The notes: a model not told the origin generated them from the sequence alone. Shown: positions 49,994-61,056, numbered from the stretch's first letter. The stretch: DNA of 64,000 nucleotides from Rhodanobacter spathiphylli B39 (GCF_000264295.1 NZ_AJXT01000045.1:1-64000), one strand, 5' to 3'. Numbers and translations: made by a program.

Positions 49994-50017
49994 GATGCTA
50001 GCACGCGTTCGTGCGTG

Positions 50018-50293
50018 TCACGCCGACATGCCTTCCCGCAGCGCCGCGATGCGTTGCGCCCGCGGCAGGCGTTTCCAGGCCATCTCCAGCCGCAGCGCGT
50101 CGCCATGGCTGGCGACCCACACCCAGCCCAGCAACTGCCGCGGCGGGTTGGAGCGGGTGAAGCGCGCGCCCTTGCCGGCAAGGTGTTTTGCGTAGCGCTG
50201 TTCGGGGTCGCGGGCGATGCCGGTGTAGACGCGGCCGTCGGCGCATTCAAGCAGATAGACCGCCCAGGTATCGGCGCCGGGCGCGTCGCTCAT
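50018..50293 (-). CDS. GIY-YIG nuclease family protein (UPF0213/YhbQ type)
   Basis: A small single-domain protein of 91 residues. The GIY-YIG core appears as VYLLECADGRVYTGIARDPEQRYAKH (VYLL and VYTG correspond to GIY and YIG), followed by RFTRSNPPRQLLGWVWV and a helical end EMAWKRLPRAQR. YhbQ-like proteins have weak or uncertain nuclease activity. It is 4 nt downstream of the glutathione transferase gene, so the two are probably co-transcribed. Confidence 0.88.
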   Translation of the reverse strand: MSDAPGADTWAVYLLECADGRVYTGIARDPEQRYAKHLAGKGARFTRSNPPRQLLGWVWVASHGDALRLEMAWKRLPRAQRIAALREGMSA

Positions 50294-50297
50294 GCGT

Positions 50298-50927
50298 TCA
50301 AACCCATTCCGTCAGCCCTTCGGCGGCGCAAACCTGCTTCCACGACGCTCGCGCCTTCAATCGCGTGGCCAGCGCCGCCAGTTGCGGCCACTCGGTGGCC
50401 GGGCGCGGCATGTTGCGCGACCAGCGCATCAGCATCAGCACATACAGGTCGACCACGCTGAGCTGTTCGCCCAGCATGTACGGACCGTGTGCGGCGAGCC
50501 GGGCGTCGACATGCGACCAGCATTTTTCAATGCCGATGCGGGCCGCTTCCTGCACGGTGTCGGCCGCCGCCGGCAGCTGGTCGCCGGGGTAGAACCATTG
50601 GCGAAACAGCGGCTGCAGCGAGTTGGCGAGATAGAACATCCATTGCAGGTAGTCACCGCGCTGCGCACTTCCCGCTGCCGGTGCCAGGGCGGCTTCGGCA
50701 TGCCGCTCGGCCAGCAGCATCGCCAGCGCAGCCGCTTCGCCATGCGGCGCGCCGTCAACCATCAGCGTCGGCACCACGCCGTTCGGATTGATCGCCAGGT
50801 ACGCAGCGCTGCGCTGCTCGCCCTTGTCGAGGTCGACGCGCTTGAGTTCGTGCGGCGCGCCGATTTCAAGCAAGGCCAGGTGCACCAGCAGATTGGCCGA
50901 ACCGGGGGCGTAGTAGAGCGTGTACAT
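50298..50927 (-). CDS. Glutathione S-transferase family protein
   Basis: A 209-residue GST. The N-terminal thioredoxin-like domain starts MYTLYYAPGSANLLVHLAL, contains NPNGVVPTLMVDG (cis-proline loop, V-V-P) and a GEAAALAMLLAERH segment at the glutathione gamma-glutamyl site. The C-terminal all-helical domain includes YMLGEQLSVVDLYVLMLMRW. The ATG at 50927 gives a standard GST; the frame is open upstream without similarity. Substrate unknown; a detoxification or stress role is the default. Confidence 0.9.
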   Translation of the reverse strand: MYTLYYAPGSANLLVHLALLEIGAPHELKRVDLDKGEQRSAAYLAINPNGVVPTLMVDGAPHGEAAALAMLLAERHAEAALAPAAGSAQRGDYLQWMFYLANSLQPLFRQWFYPGDQLPAAADTVQEAARIGIEKCWSHVDARLAAHGPYMLGEQLSVVDLYVLMLMRWSRNMPRPATEWPQLAALATRLKARASWKQVCAAEGLTEWV

Positions 50928-51092
50928 GGCGATGATCCGTGGTGGCAAGCCTTCGGATGATACGCCGGAACTTGCGCTTCGCCGGGTGCGGAACAGGCCG
51001 CCCGGCGGGCGTCGGGGCCCGATCCGCGTGAGGTTCCGCAAGAAAATCACAACACAGTTCGCGTCTGCGAGCATTCGCGCGCGGAGGCCCTT

Positions 51093-51121
51093 GTTTACTT
51101 TTTTGACCGTGTTTAGGTTTA
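51093..51121 (+). promoter_or_regulatory. Cluster of three GTTTA motifs upstream of the peptidase gene
   Basis: GTTTA occurs at 51093-51097, 51111-51115 and 51117-51121 in an otherwise GC-rich region, beside a T-tract and a TTGACC. This may be a promoter or regulator-binding region for the divergent GST or, more likely, the peptidase gene. The spacing does not match a standard PhoP box exactly. Confidence 0.3.
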
Positions 51122-51204
51122 CCGGTCGCGTCCGTGGGACGAGCCGCGATATCCGGTACGCGGCAGGGGGTGCGTACGTCTGTATTTCCTTCATGGAGAA
51201 GATC

Positions 51205-53139
51205 ATGAAACTCAGGCAAGCCATTGCATGTGGACTGTTGTCGCTGGCGTCGTTGGGGGGCGCTGCCAGCGCCGCAACACCAAAGAAGGTCTGGCTTACG
51301 CTCGATCAGAACAGCTACACCGCGCTGCAACAGGTCGATCCGGCCGCACGCAGCCTCGAGAGTCGCTACGTCGCCAACGGCACCACCAACAAGGGTCTTA
51401 TCACGGTGGACAGGATCCACATCGTGCCGGTCGATGACAGCGTGCTCGGCGCGCTCAGCGCACAAGTACACCGTCAATTGCATCATTGCGCGGGTTACAT
51501 CACTTACGACTCGCTCGACGCCGCCCGGGTGGCGTTGCAGCCCCGTCAGGCTCTGGCCGGCCTGACCGTGCCGGACTACACGATCGACCAGCAGGCGCTG
51601 GTGACGCCGTGGATCGCGCAGCAAACCGCGGGCCATATCGCCGACACCATCCAGAGCCTGGCCGGATTCAACAATCGCTACTACAACGGCAGCACCGGCG
51701 CGGAAGCGTCCGACTGGTTGAAGAGCACGTGGCAGACGATGGCCGCAGGCCGCTCCGACATTGCGGTGAAGCAGGTCGTGCGGGGCAGCGACAAGCAGGC
51801 CTCAGTGGTGTTGACCATCACCGGTACCCAGCATCCCGAGCAGATCGTGGTGATGGGTGCGCACCTGGACACGGTCAACTGGAATGACGCCGGTGGTCAG
51901 TCGCATGACACCTCGCGTGCGCCGGGCGCCGATGACGATGCCTCCGGTGTGGCGGGCCTTACCGAAACCCTGCGCGTGCTGCTGGCCAACGGTTACAAGC
52001 CGGCGCGGACGATCCAGTTGATGGCCTATGCGGGTGAGGAGTTCGGCCTGTACGGCTCCAACTACATCGCCACCGACTACGCCAACCGCAATGTCGACGT
52101 GGTCGGCATGCTGCAGCTGGACATGACCAACTACAAGGGCTCGGCCGGCGACATCTATCTGGAGGACGACTACACCGACGCGGCGCAGAACCAGTTCGTC
52201 GAGTCCCTGGTGAATACGTACCTGCCGCAGCTCAGCGTGGTGCATGACCAGTGTGGTTACGGTTGTTCGGATCACGCGTCATGGCACAACCAGGGCTACG
52301 CCACCTCGATGCCGTTCGAGTCGCGCCTGGGTGACGACAATCCGTATATCCACTCCAGCAAGGACACCTACGCCAACTCGGGCAACCAGGCGCAGCACGC
52401 GCTGAAGTTCACCCGGCTGGCGCTGGCCTTCGCCGTCGAGCTCGGCGGCAACGGCGACGGTGACACGCCGATCCCGCCCACCGGTGGCGACGTGCTCGCC
52501 AACGGGGTGCCGAAGAGTGGACTCTCCGGCGCCAGCGGCAGCACCGTGCTGTACAAGGTCACCGTGCCGGCGGGTGCCAGCAACCTGGTCATCTCGACCA
52601 GTGGCGGCAGTGGCGACGTGGATCTCTACACGCGTTACGGCGCTGCACCCACCACCAGCAGCTACGACTGCCGTCCGTATCGTTCGGGCAACAACGAGAG
52701 CTGCACGGTGGCGACGCCGCAGGCGGGCACGTACTACGTGCAATTGCGTGCGTACCAGGCCTATGGCGGCGTTACCGTCAAGGCGAGCTGGACGACGGGC
52801 GGTGACCCGCAACCACCGGCCGATGATGAGCTGGCCAATGGCGTGGCGAAGACCGGCTTGAGTGGAGCCACCGGCGGTACCGCGCTCTACAGGGTGATCG
52901 TGCCAGCCGGGTCGACCAACCTGACGATCGGCAGCAGCGGTGGCACGGGTGACGTGGACATGTACGTCCGTTTTGGCTCGGCGCCCACGACCAGCAGCTA
53001 CGACTGCCGCCCGTACCGCAATGGCAACAGCGAGAGCTGCACGTTCACGCAAGTCCAGGCGGGAACGTACTACGTCATGCTGAAAGGCTATCAGGCGTAC
53101 AGCGGAGTCTCGTTGAAGGCCAGCTGGAACGGCGGCTAG
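51205..53139 (+). CDS. Secreted M28-family aminopeptidase with two PPC domains
   Basis: A 644-residue exported dizinc peptidase. The signal peptide is cleaved near A23. The M28 catalytic domain (about 130-425) carries ligands H220 (GAHLDTV), D243 (GADDDASG), the E278-E279 pair (AGEEFGLYGSN), D306 (LQLDMTNY) and H383 (YIHSSKDT), all intact. Two bacterial pre-peptidase C-terminal domains follow (about 440-530 and 545-644); each contains the near-identical APTTSSYDCRPYR segment, showing internal duplication. The ATG at 51205 has GGAG 6 nt upstream; 51193 is an alternative. It resembles Vibrio-type leucine aminopeptidases and probably degrades extracellular peptides. Confidence 0.93.
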   Translation: MKLRQAIACGLLSLASLGGAASAATPKKVWLTLDQNSYTALQQVDPAARSLESRYVANGTTNKGLITVDRIHIVPVDDSVLGALSAQVHRQLHHCAGYITYDSLDAARVALQPRQALAGLTVPDYTIDQQALVTPWIAQQTAGHIADTIQSLAGFNNRYYNGSTGAEASDWLKSTWQTMAAGRSDIAVKQVVRGSDKQASVVLTITGTQHPEQIVVMGAHLDTVNWNDAGGQSHDTSRAPGADDDASGVAGLTETLRVLLANGYKPARTIQLMAYAGEEFGLYGSNYIATDYANRNVDVVGMLQLDMTNYKGSAGDIYLEDDYTDAAQNQFVESLVNTYLPQLSVVHDQCGYGCSDHASWHNQGYATSMPFESRLGDDNPYIHSSKDTYANSGNQAQHALKFTRLALAFAVELGGNGDGDTPIPPTGGDVLANGVPKSGLSGASGSTVLYKVTVPAGASNLVISTSGGSGDVDLYTRYGAAPTTSSYDCRPYRSGNNESCTVATPQAGTYYVQLRAYQAYGGVTVKASWTTGGDPQPPADDELANGVAKTGLSGATGGTALYRVIVPAGSTNLTIGSSGGTGDVDMYVRFGSAPTTSSYDCRPYRNGNSESCTFTQVQAGTYYVMLKGYQAYSGVSLKASWNGG

Positions 53140-53155
53140 CGCGGGACCGGTCAAG

Positions 53156-53190
53156 GGACACCATGAAGCATTGACGGCTTCATGGTGTCC
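53156..53190. terminator. 14-bp hairpin after the peptidase gene
   Basis: GGACACCATGAAGC (53156-53169) pairs perfectly with GCTTCATGGTGTCC (53177-53190) around a 7-nt loop. No T-run follows, so it may act as an RNA 3' stabiliser or as part of a double terminator with the next hairpin. Confidence 0.55.
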
Positions 53191-53200
53191 CGACGCAAGA

Positions 53201-53239
53201 ACGGAAAAGGCCCGATCAGGATGATCGGGCCTTTTCCGT
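53201..53239. terminator. Bidirectional rho-independent terminator
   Basis: ACGGAAAAGGCCCGATCA (53201-53218) pairs perfectly with the complementary arm at 53222-53239 around a 3-nt loop. The A4 and T4 tracts inside the arms give a terminator in both directions, serving the peptidase gene from the left and uup from the right. Confidence 0.85.
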
Positions 53240-53287
53240 TCATTGCCATCTTCGATGCGAAAGAAGTGGTCAGACCATCCGGCAGAT

Positions 53288-55144
<1,857 letters not shown>

Positions 55145-55198
55145 CCGCCCATTGTAGCGGTAGCCGCGTCCTTGCTCGCGTTTGCATGGCCCCAAAAG

Positions 55199-55225
55199 AA
55201 ACGGGCCGCACCGGGCGGCCCGTTT
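55199..55225 (-). terminator. Rho-independent terminator of metK
   Basis: AAACGGGCCGC (55199-55209) pairs with GCGGCCCGTTT (55215-55225) around a 5-nt loop. On the minus strand it is followed by CTTTTGGGG, giving a short, imperfect T-tract. It lies 22 nt after the metK stop. Confidence 0.8.
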
Positions 55226-55246
55226 CATGTCGCTGGAGGATGTCGC

Positions 55247-56446
55247 TTACTTCAGCTTCGCATCCTTGCGCAGGGCCTCGGCGCGGTCGGTCTTTTCCCA
55301 CGAGAACGAGGTGAACTTGTTGCCGTTGGCGTCGACCAGGTCGCGCGGGGTGCGGCCGAAGTGGCCGTAGCTGGCGGTCTGCTGGTACATCGGGTGGATC
55401 AGGTCGAGCATCTGCAGGATGCCGTACGGGCGCAGGTCGAAGTGCTTGCGGATCAGCTTCTCGATCTTCTCGTCGCTGATCTTGCCGGTGCCGAAGGTGG
55501 TGACCGAGATCGAGGTGGGATGCGCCACGCCGATCGCGTAGCTCACCTGCACTTCGCAGCGGTCGGCGATGCCGGCGGCCACGATGTTCTTGGCCACGTA
55601 GCGCGCGGCGTAGGCGGCCGAGCGGTCGACCTTGGACGGGTCCTTGCCCGAGAACGCACCGCCGCCGTGACGGGCCCAGCCGCCGTAGGTGTCCACGATG
55701 ATCTTGCGGCCGGTCAGGCCGCAGTCGCCCACCGGCCCGCCGATCACGAACTTGCCGGTCGGGTTGATGTGGAACTTGGTGCCCTTGTGCAGCAGCTTGG
55801 CCGGCAGCACCGGCTTGAGGATTTCCTCGCGCACGGCCTCGATCAGGTCCTTCTGCTTCACGCTCGGGTCATGCTGGGTCGACAGCACCACGGCGTCGAT
55901 CGCGGTGGCGATGCCGTTCTCGTAGCGCAGGGTGACCTGGCTCTTGGCGTCCGGGCGCAGCCACGGCAGCGGCGAGTTCTTCTTCTTGCGCACCTTGGCC
56001 TGCTGCTCGACCAGGCGGTGCGAGTAGTAGATCGCGGCGGGCATGAAGTCCTTCGTTTCATTGGTCGCGTAGCCGAACATCAGGCCCTGGTCGCCCGCGC
56101 CCTGTTCTTCCGGCTTCTTGCGGTCCACGCCCTGGTTGATGTCGGGCGACTGCTTGCCGATCAGGTTGATCACGCCGCAGGTGGCGCCGTCGAAGCCGAC
56201 GTCGCTGGAGTCGTAGCCGATGTCCAGGATCACCTTGCGGGTGATCGCTTCCAGGTCGATCCACGCATCGGTGGTGATCTCGCCGGCGACGATCGCCACG
56301 CCGGTCTTGACCATGGTTTCGCAGGCCACGCGGGCGCGCGGGTCCTGCGCGACGATCGCATCGAGGACGGCGTCGGAGATCTGGTCGGCGACCTTGTCCG
56401 GATGGCCTTCGGAGACCGATTCGGAGGTGAACAGGTAGTTGGACAT
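55247..56446 (-). CDS. metK: S-adenosylmethionine synthase
   Basis: Makes SAM from ATP and methionine. The 399-residue protein has [20 protein letters not shown] with the ATP-binding histidine, [15 protein letters not shown], the P-loop-like [19 protein letters not shown] and [13 protein letters not shown]. Length is normal. The minus-strand leader contains TATCAT (56500-56495) as a plausible -10. It stands alone between uup and dusB; with metF and ahcY it supplies the SAM cycle from three separate transcripts. Confidence 0.97.
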   Translation of the reverse strand: MSNYLFTSESVSEGHPDKVADQISDAVLDAIVAQDPRARVACETMVKTGVAIVAGEITTDAWIDLEAITRKVILDIGYDSSDVGFDGATCGVINLIGKQSPDINQGVDRKKPEEQGAGDQGLMFGYATNETKDFMPAAIYYSHRLVEQQAKVRKKKNSPLPWLRPDAKSQVTLRYENGIATAIDAVVLSTQHDPSVKQKDLIEAVREEILKPVLPAKLLHKGTKFHINPTGKFVIGGPVGDCGLTGRKIIVDTYGGWARHGGGAFSGKDPSKVDRSAAYAARYVAKNIVAAGIADRCEVQVSYAIGVAHPTSISVTTFGTGKISDEKIEKLIRKHFDLRPYGILQMLDLIHPMYQQTASYGHFGRTPRDLVDANGNKFTSFSWEKTDRAEALRKDAKLK

Positions 56447-56563
56447 CGCGGTTTATATCCCTTTGTTCGGATAGAAAGATAAATGAAGTCGGGCATGATA
56501 CATCCCCGCTCCGGGTTTTGCAGCTTGCGCCGATTCCCGTCCCTGCGGGGTTAGGCGCGTGTT

Positions 56564-56581
56564 CAGCCGTCTGGACGGCTG
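56564..56581 (-). terminator. Short hairpin just after dusB
   Basis: CAGCCGTC (56564-56571) pairs with GACGGCTG (56574-56581) around a 2-nt loop, 5 nt beyond the dusB stop. There is no T-run, so termination strength is doubtful. Confidence 0.35.
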
Positions 56582-56586
56582 CGCGT

Positions 56587-57573
56587 TCAGGCGGCCAGCC
56601 GGTCGCCGGCGGCAAGCGCCGCGAAATAATCGCGGGTCAGCCGCAACTGCTCGTGGACTGTTTCCGCCCGGTTGACCACCTGCCGGAACGCGGCGTTCTC
56701 CGGACGGTCCTTCGCGTACCAGCCCAGGTGCTTGCGCGCGATGCGCACGCCGGCCTGTTCGCCATAGAACGCGTACAACTGCTCGAGGTGGCCGAGCAGG
56801 ATGGTGCCGACTTCGGCCGGCTCCGGCTCGGCCAGCAATTCGCCGGTGGCGAGGTAGTGGGCGACCTCGCGGAAGATCCATGGCCGTCCCTGGGCACCGC
56901 GGCCGATCATCAGCGCGTCGGCGCCGGTGACGTCCAGCACGTGCCTGGCCTGCTGCGGAGTGTTGACGTCGCCGTTGGCCAGCACCGGAATGCGCACGGC
57001 GGCCTTCACCGCGGCAATGGTGGCGTACTCGGCCTCGCCCTCGTACTTGTCCGCGCGGGTGCGCCCGTGCACGGCCAGCGCGGCGATGCCGTTGTCCTGG
57101 GCGATGCGGGCGATGTTCAGCGCGTTGCGGTTCTGCCGATCCCAGCCGGTGCGGATCTTCAGCGTCACCGGCACCTCGACGGCGTCGACCACTGCCTTGA
57201 CGATGCGCGCCACCAGCGGCTCGTCCTGCAGCAGGGCGGAGCCCGACCACACGTTGCACACCTTCTTGGCCGGGCAGCCCATGTTGATGTCGATGATCTG
57301 CGCGCCGTTGGCCACGTTGAAGCGCGCCGCTTCGGCCAGCATCGCCGGGTCGTAGCCGGCGATCTGCACGCTGACCGGTTCGGGTTCGCCCTCGTGGTCC
57401 ATCCGCTGCAGCGACTTGCGCGTATGCCACAGCCGCGGGTCGGCATTGGTCATCTCCGACACGGCCAGCCCCGCGCCCAGCCGCTTGCACAGCAACCGGA
57501 ACGGCTTGTCGGTGACGCCGGCCATAGGGGCCAGCACCACGGGCGGGTCGATCAGGTAGGGGCCGATGCGCAT
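56587..57573 (-). CDS. dusB: tRNA-dihydrouridine synthase B
   Basis: FMN-dependent TIM-barrel enzyme of 328 residues that reduces uridine in the tRNA D-loop. Features are the PPVVLAPMAGVTDKPFR start with the FMN-binding region, SEMTNADPRLWH, the catalytic cysteine in INMGCPAKKVCNVWSGSALL (DusB has a KV form here), VHGRTRADKYEG and IGRGAQGRPWIF. ATG at 57573 (MRIGPYLIDPP) matches the family. In many gammaproteobacteria dusB precedes fis; here the next gene downstream is metK, so that pairing is absent. Confidence 0.94.
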   Translation of the reverse strand: MRIGPYLIDPPVVLAPMAGVTDKPFRLLCKRLGAGLAVSEMTNADPRLWHTRKSLQRMDHEGEPEPVSVQIAGYDPAMLAEAARFNVANGAQIIDINMGCPAKKVCNVWSGSALLQDEPLVARIVKAVVDAVEVPVTLKIRTGWDRQNRNALNIARIAQDNGIAALAVHGRTRADKYEGEAEYATIAAVKAAVRIPVLANGDVNTPQQARHVLDVTGADALMIGRGAQGRPWIFREVAHYLATGELLAEPEPAEVGTILLGHLEQLYAFYGEQAGVRIARKHLGWYAKDRPENAAFRQVVNRAETVHEQLRLTRDYFAALAAGDRLAA

Positions 57574-57613
57574 CGGCGCATTGTAGCGGCCCGCGGCTGC
57601 CGCGACGCGGCGA

Positions 57614-58894
57614 TCAGTGCGTGGGCACCGCCCGCTGCGCGGCGGCGCGGTCATGCCGGTGCTTGAACAGCGGCACGAACAGCAGCGCCATCACCAGCGA
57701 GTAGCCGGCGAAGGCCAGCCAGATCCCGGGCCAGTCCTTGCAGATCGCCACGGTGTCGTCGCACTGGTGGCTGGTGAAGAAGTGGTCGATCACGAAACCG
57801 GCGATCAGGCTGCCCAGCACCGCGCCGATGCCGTTGGTCATCAGCATGAACAGGCCCTGGGCGCTGGCGCGGATCTTCGGGTCGGCCTGGCTCTCCACGA
57901 ACAGCGAGCCTGAGATGTTGAAGAAGTCGAACGCCATGCCGTAGATGATGCAAGAGAGCACGATCATCCACAGGCCGCCGGCCGGGTCGCCGAACGCGAA
58001 CAGCCCGAAGCGCAGCACCCAGGCCAGCATGCTCATCGTCATCACCGCCTTGATGCCGAAGCGCTTCAGGAAGAACGGGATGGTCAGGATGAAGGCGGTT
58101 TCGGAGAACTGCGAGATCGAGATGATGATGGTGGAGTACTTCACCGCCAGCAGGTTGGCGTACGCGGGCACCTTGACGAAGTCGCTGAGGAAGGCGTCGC
58201 CATAGGCGTTGGTCAGCTGCAGCGCCGCGCCCAGCAGCATGGCGAAGATGAAGAACACCGCCATGTTGCGGTTCTTGAACAGGGTGAACGAGGTCAGTCC
58301 CAGCCGGTCGGCGAGTCCGCGGCCTTCCTCGGCGCGCAGCCGCGGCGGGCACTTGGGCAGGGTGAACGCGTAAAGGCCCAGCAGCAGCGAGGCAGCCGCG
58401 GCCACGTGGAACTGGGCGGGCGACGCCTTGAAGCCGAGCAGGCTGGTGGTCCAGGTGGCGGCGATGAAGCCGATCGTGCCCCACACGCGGATCGGCGGGT
58501 AGGTGTTCACCACGTCCAGGCCGTCCTGCTTCAGCGCGTTGTAGGTCACCGTGATGGCCAGCGAGATGGTCGGCATGTAGAAGCACATGTTCAACAGCAT
58601 CACCCAGAACATCTGCTCCGGGCCCTGCACGTGCGGGATCGAGAACAGCACCGCGGCGCCGCAGATCTGCAGGATGCCGTACAGGCGTTCGGCGTTGATC
58701 CACTTGTCCGCCACGATGCCGACCAGCGAGGGCATGAACAGGGAGGCGATGCCCATGGTGGAGAAGATCGCGCCGAAGCTGGTGCCCGACCAGTGCTGGG
58801 TCTGGAACCACCACGTGCCGATGGTCAGCAGCCACGCGCCCCAGATGTAGTACTGGAAGAAATTGAGTACGGTGAGACGGAGCTTGAGGCTCAT
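57614..58894 (-). CDS. NupG/XapB-family nucleoside:H+ symporter (MFS)
   Basis: A 426-residue major-facilitator protein with twelve predicted helices. It starts LKLRLTVLNFFQYYIWGAWLLTIG and has the family segments WFQTQHWSGTSFGAIFSTMGIASLFMPSLVGIVADKW and NISGSLFVESQADPKIRASAQGLFMLMTNGIGA, which are typical of the Nuc_H_symport family. It probably imports nucleosides with protons. Substrate specificity is not visible from sequence. It is 40 nt upstream of the dusB start on the same strand. Confidence 0.88.
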   Translation of the reverse strand: MSLKLRLTVLNFFQYYIWGAWLLTIGTWWFQTQHWSGTSFGAIFSTMGIASLFMPSLVGIVADKWINAERLYGILQICGAAVLFSIPHVQGPEQMFWVMLLNMCFYMPTISLAITVTYNALKQDGLDVVNTYPPIRVWGTIGFIAATWTTSLLGFKASPAQFHVAAAASLLLGLYAFTLPKCPPRLRAEEGRGLADRLGLTSFTLFKNRNMAVFFIFAMLLGAALQLTNAYGDAFLSDFVKVPAYANLLAVKYSTIIISISQFSETAFILTIPFFLKRFGIKAVMTMSMLAWVLRFGLFAFGDPAGGLWMIVLSCIIYGMAFDFFNISGSLFVESQADPKIRASAQGLFMLMTNGIGAVLGSLIAGFVIDHFFTSHQCDDTVAICKDWPGIWLAFAGYSLVMALLFVPLFKHRHDRAAAQRAVPTH

Positions 58895-59013
58895 GAACGA
58901 GGATTCCCCTGCAAGGCCGGGGTCGGCCCCGTGGCCACGATATCGTAGCGGCGCAGGTTAGACGACGCTGCCGCCAAGCGGCAAGGTGCAATGCGGCAGC
59001 TCGTTCCGGCCGC

Positions 59014-59643
59014 TCACCCCGGCACGGCCAGCACATCGGCCACGCGCTGGCGCAGCACCGGCAGCAGCTCGGCCTCGAACCACGGGTTGTGCATCACCCA
59101 CGGCCGGTTGCGCGGGCTCGGGTGGGGCAGCGGCAGCACGCCGCGGGCCAGGTGGGTGCGCCAGTTGCGCACGGTGTCGGTGAGCGTGGCATCGCGCGTG
59201 TCGCCGAGCATGCCCACCTGGGCGTACTGCCCGATGGCCAGGGTCAGCTGCACGCCGGTGAGCAGCGGAAACAGGCGGGGATGCCAGATCGCGGCGCACG
59301 CCGGTCGCGGCGGCAGGTCGCCGCTCCTGCCCTTGCCGGGGAAGCAGAAATCCATCGGCACGATCGCCACGCGCTCGGCATCGTAGAAGGTGGCGCGACC
59401 GATCTGCAGCCAGTCGCGCAGGCGCTCGCCGCTGACGTCGTCGAACGGGATGCCGCTTTCCTCCACCTTGCGCCCCGGCGCCTGGCTGACGATCAGCAGG
59501 CGCGAGCGCGTCGACGCCTGCAGCACCGGTCGCCGCCCCGGCGGCTGCTGCATCGCGCAGGTGTGCCCGCAGCGGATTTCCGCCAGCAGGGCATCCATGG
59601 CGCGTTGTTGCTGCATCGGGTCCAGCTTTCCTTTCTTCTCCAT
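59014..59643 (-). CDS. Uracil-DNA glycosylase family protein
   Basis: A 209-residue protein of the UDG superfamily (family 4/5-like fold). The substrate-binding strand and loop appear as LLIVSQAPGRKVEESGIPFDDVSGERL, followed by VPMDFCFPGKGRSGDLPPRPAC and the late LPLPHPSPRNRPWVMHNPWF, where the HPSPRN motif supplies the catalytic-loop histidine. An N-terminal MEKKGKLDPMQQQ stretch suggests either this start or the Met at residue 10. The LLAEIRCGHTC segment lacks the full four-cysteine cluster of family 4 enzymes. A DNA-repair role is likely but untested. Confidence 0.85.
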   Translation of the reverse strand: MEKKGKLDPMQQQRAMDALLAEIRCGHTCAMQQPPGRRPVLQASTRSRLLIVSQAPGRKVEESGIPFDDVSGERLRDWLQIGRATFYDAERVAIVPMDFCFPGKGRSGDLPPRPACAAIWHPRLFPLLTGVQLTLAIGQYAQVGMLGDTRDATLTDTVRNWRTHLARGVLPLPHPSPRNRPWVMHNPWFEAELLPVLRQRVADVLAVPG

Positions 59644-59659
59644 TCCCTGTTCCCGGCCC

Positions 59660-61030
59660 TCAAACCACCTTGCCCGGGTTGAGGACGCCGTCCGGATCGA
59701 ACGCGGCCTTGACCGAGCGCATCAGCGCGAGGGTCGACTCGCCCAGCGCCAGCGGCAGGTACTCGCGTTTCACCACGCCGATGCCGTGTTCGCCCGACAG
59801 CGTGCCGCCCAGCGCGATCACCAGGGCGAACAGCTCGGGCAGCATCGCGTAGCCACGTTCGATCTCATCCACGTCGCGCGGCAGCAGGTTCACGTGCAGG
59901 TTGCCGTTGCCGGCGTGGCCGAAGCACACCAGCGGCACCGCGTGCTTCGCCGCCAGCGCCTGCGCGCCGGCGACCAGTTCGGGCAGGCGGCTCACCGGCA
60001 CCACCACGTCCTCGTTGATCTTGTGCTCGGTCACCGCACGCTGGGCGAACGAGAGCGCCTTGCGCGCGGCCCACAGCGCGGTGTTTTCGCTGGCGTCGGC
60101 CGCGACGTCGAGGGCGAGCAGGCCGTCGCCGCGCGCGGCGCGTGCCACCGCGTCCTGGGCAAAGCGCACGGTCTCGGGCGTTCCGTCGACCTCGATCAGC
60201 AGCAGCGCTCCCGCTTCGGGCACGTCGGCATCCGGTGCGTGGTCGCGGGCGAGTTTGAGCGCCAGCGCATCCATGAATTCCAGCGCCGCGGGCGTCACCG
60301 GCTGCGCCATGATGCGCGCCACCGCCTGCGCCGCGCTGGCCGTGTCGCGATAGGTGGCGCGCAGCGAGCGCACGGCGGCGGGTCGCGGGGTGAGTTTCAG
60401 CGTCGCCCCGGTGATCAGTGCCAGCGTGCCTTCCGAGCCGATGAGCAGGCGGGTCAGGTCGTAGCCGGTGGAATCCTTGGTGGTTTGCGTACCGGCGATG
60501 AAACCTTCACCGGTGCCGGCCACTGCGCGCAGGCCCAGCACGTTGTCGCGCGTGGCGCCGTACTTCAGCGCGCGCGGTCCACCGGCGTTGCAGGCAAGGT
60601 TGCCGCCCACGGTGCACCAAGGTGCCGAGCCCGGATCGGGTGCCCAGAAGAACCCGTGCGGCGCCAGCGCCTGCTGCAGGGCCTCGTTGGTGACGCCCGG
60701 CTCGACCACCGCGAGGCGATCGTCCGGCGCGATGCGCACGATGCGATCCATGCGCTGGAAATTCGCCACCACGCCACCGGCCAGCGGCACCGACGCGCCG
60801 GTGGAACTGGTGCCGCCGCCGCGCGCGGTGAGCGGCACGCGATGTTCGCGGCAGGCGCGCACCAGCGATTCGACCTGGGCGTGCGTGGCGGGATGGACGA
60901 CGACGTCGGGTCGATGCGCGTGGCGCGAGTGGTCGCGTGCCGCGAGGCGCAGCGCGTCGTCGCCGCTGTCCAGTGCGTCGCCGGGAAAGATCGTGCGCAG
61001 GCTGTCGAGCAGGGAAGCGGGCAGGGTCAT
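59660..61030 (-). CDS. FAD-linked oxidase, D-lactate/glycolate dehydrogenase type (GlcD/Dld-like)
   Basis: A 456-residue PCMH-type flavoprotein. The N-terminal FAD-binding domain has PLTARGGGTSSTGASVPLAGGVV, PDPGSAPWCTVGGNLACNAGGPRALKYG and SEGTLALITGATLKL. The C-terminal cap domain has KINEDVVVPVSRLPEL, the HAGNGNLHVN motif with catalytic histidines and the terminal LGGTLSGEHGIGVVKREYL. It probably oxidises D-lactate, glycolate or another 2-hydroxy acid and passes electrons to quinone. No glcE/glcF genes are adjacent, so it acts alone. ATG at 61030 is chosen from homology. Confidence 0.9.
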   Translation of the reverse strand: MTLPASLLDSLRTIFPGDALDSGDDALRLAARDHSRHAHRPDVVVHPATHAQVESLVRACREHRVPLTARGGGTSSTGASVPLAGGVVANFQRMDRIVRIAPDDRLAVVEPGVTNEALQQALAPHGFFWAPDPGSAPWCTVGGNLACNAGGPRALKYGATRDNVLGLRAVAGTGEGFIAGTQTTKDSTGYDLTRLLIGSEGTLALITGATLKLTPRPAAVRSLRATYRDTASAAQAVARIMAQPVTPAALEFMDALALKLARDHAPDADVPEAGALLLIEVDGTPETVRFAQDAVARAARGDGLLALDVAADASENTALWAARKALSFAQRAVTEHKINEDVVVPVSRLPELVAGAQALAAKHAVPLVCFGHAGNGNLHVNLLPRDVDEIERGYAMLPELFALVIALGGTLSGEHGIGVVKREYLPLALGESTLALMRSVKAAFDPDGVLNPGKVV

Positions 61031-61056
61031 GCCGCGATTATCGCACCGGGCGGGGT

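Noticed and set aside
56447-56586. SAM riboswitch upstream of metK
   Set aside because: The leader shows no SAM-I, SAM-II or SAM-V core motif or matching helices.
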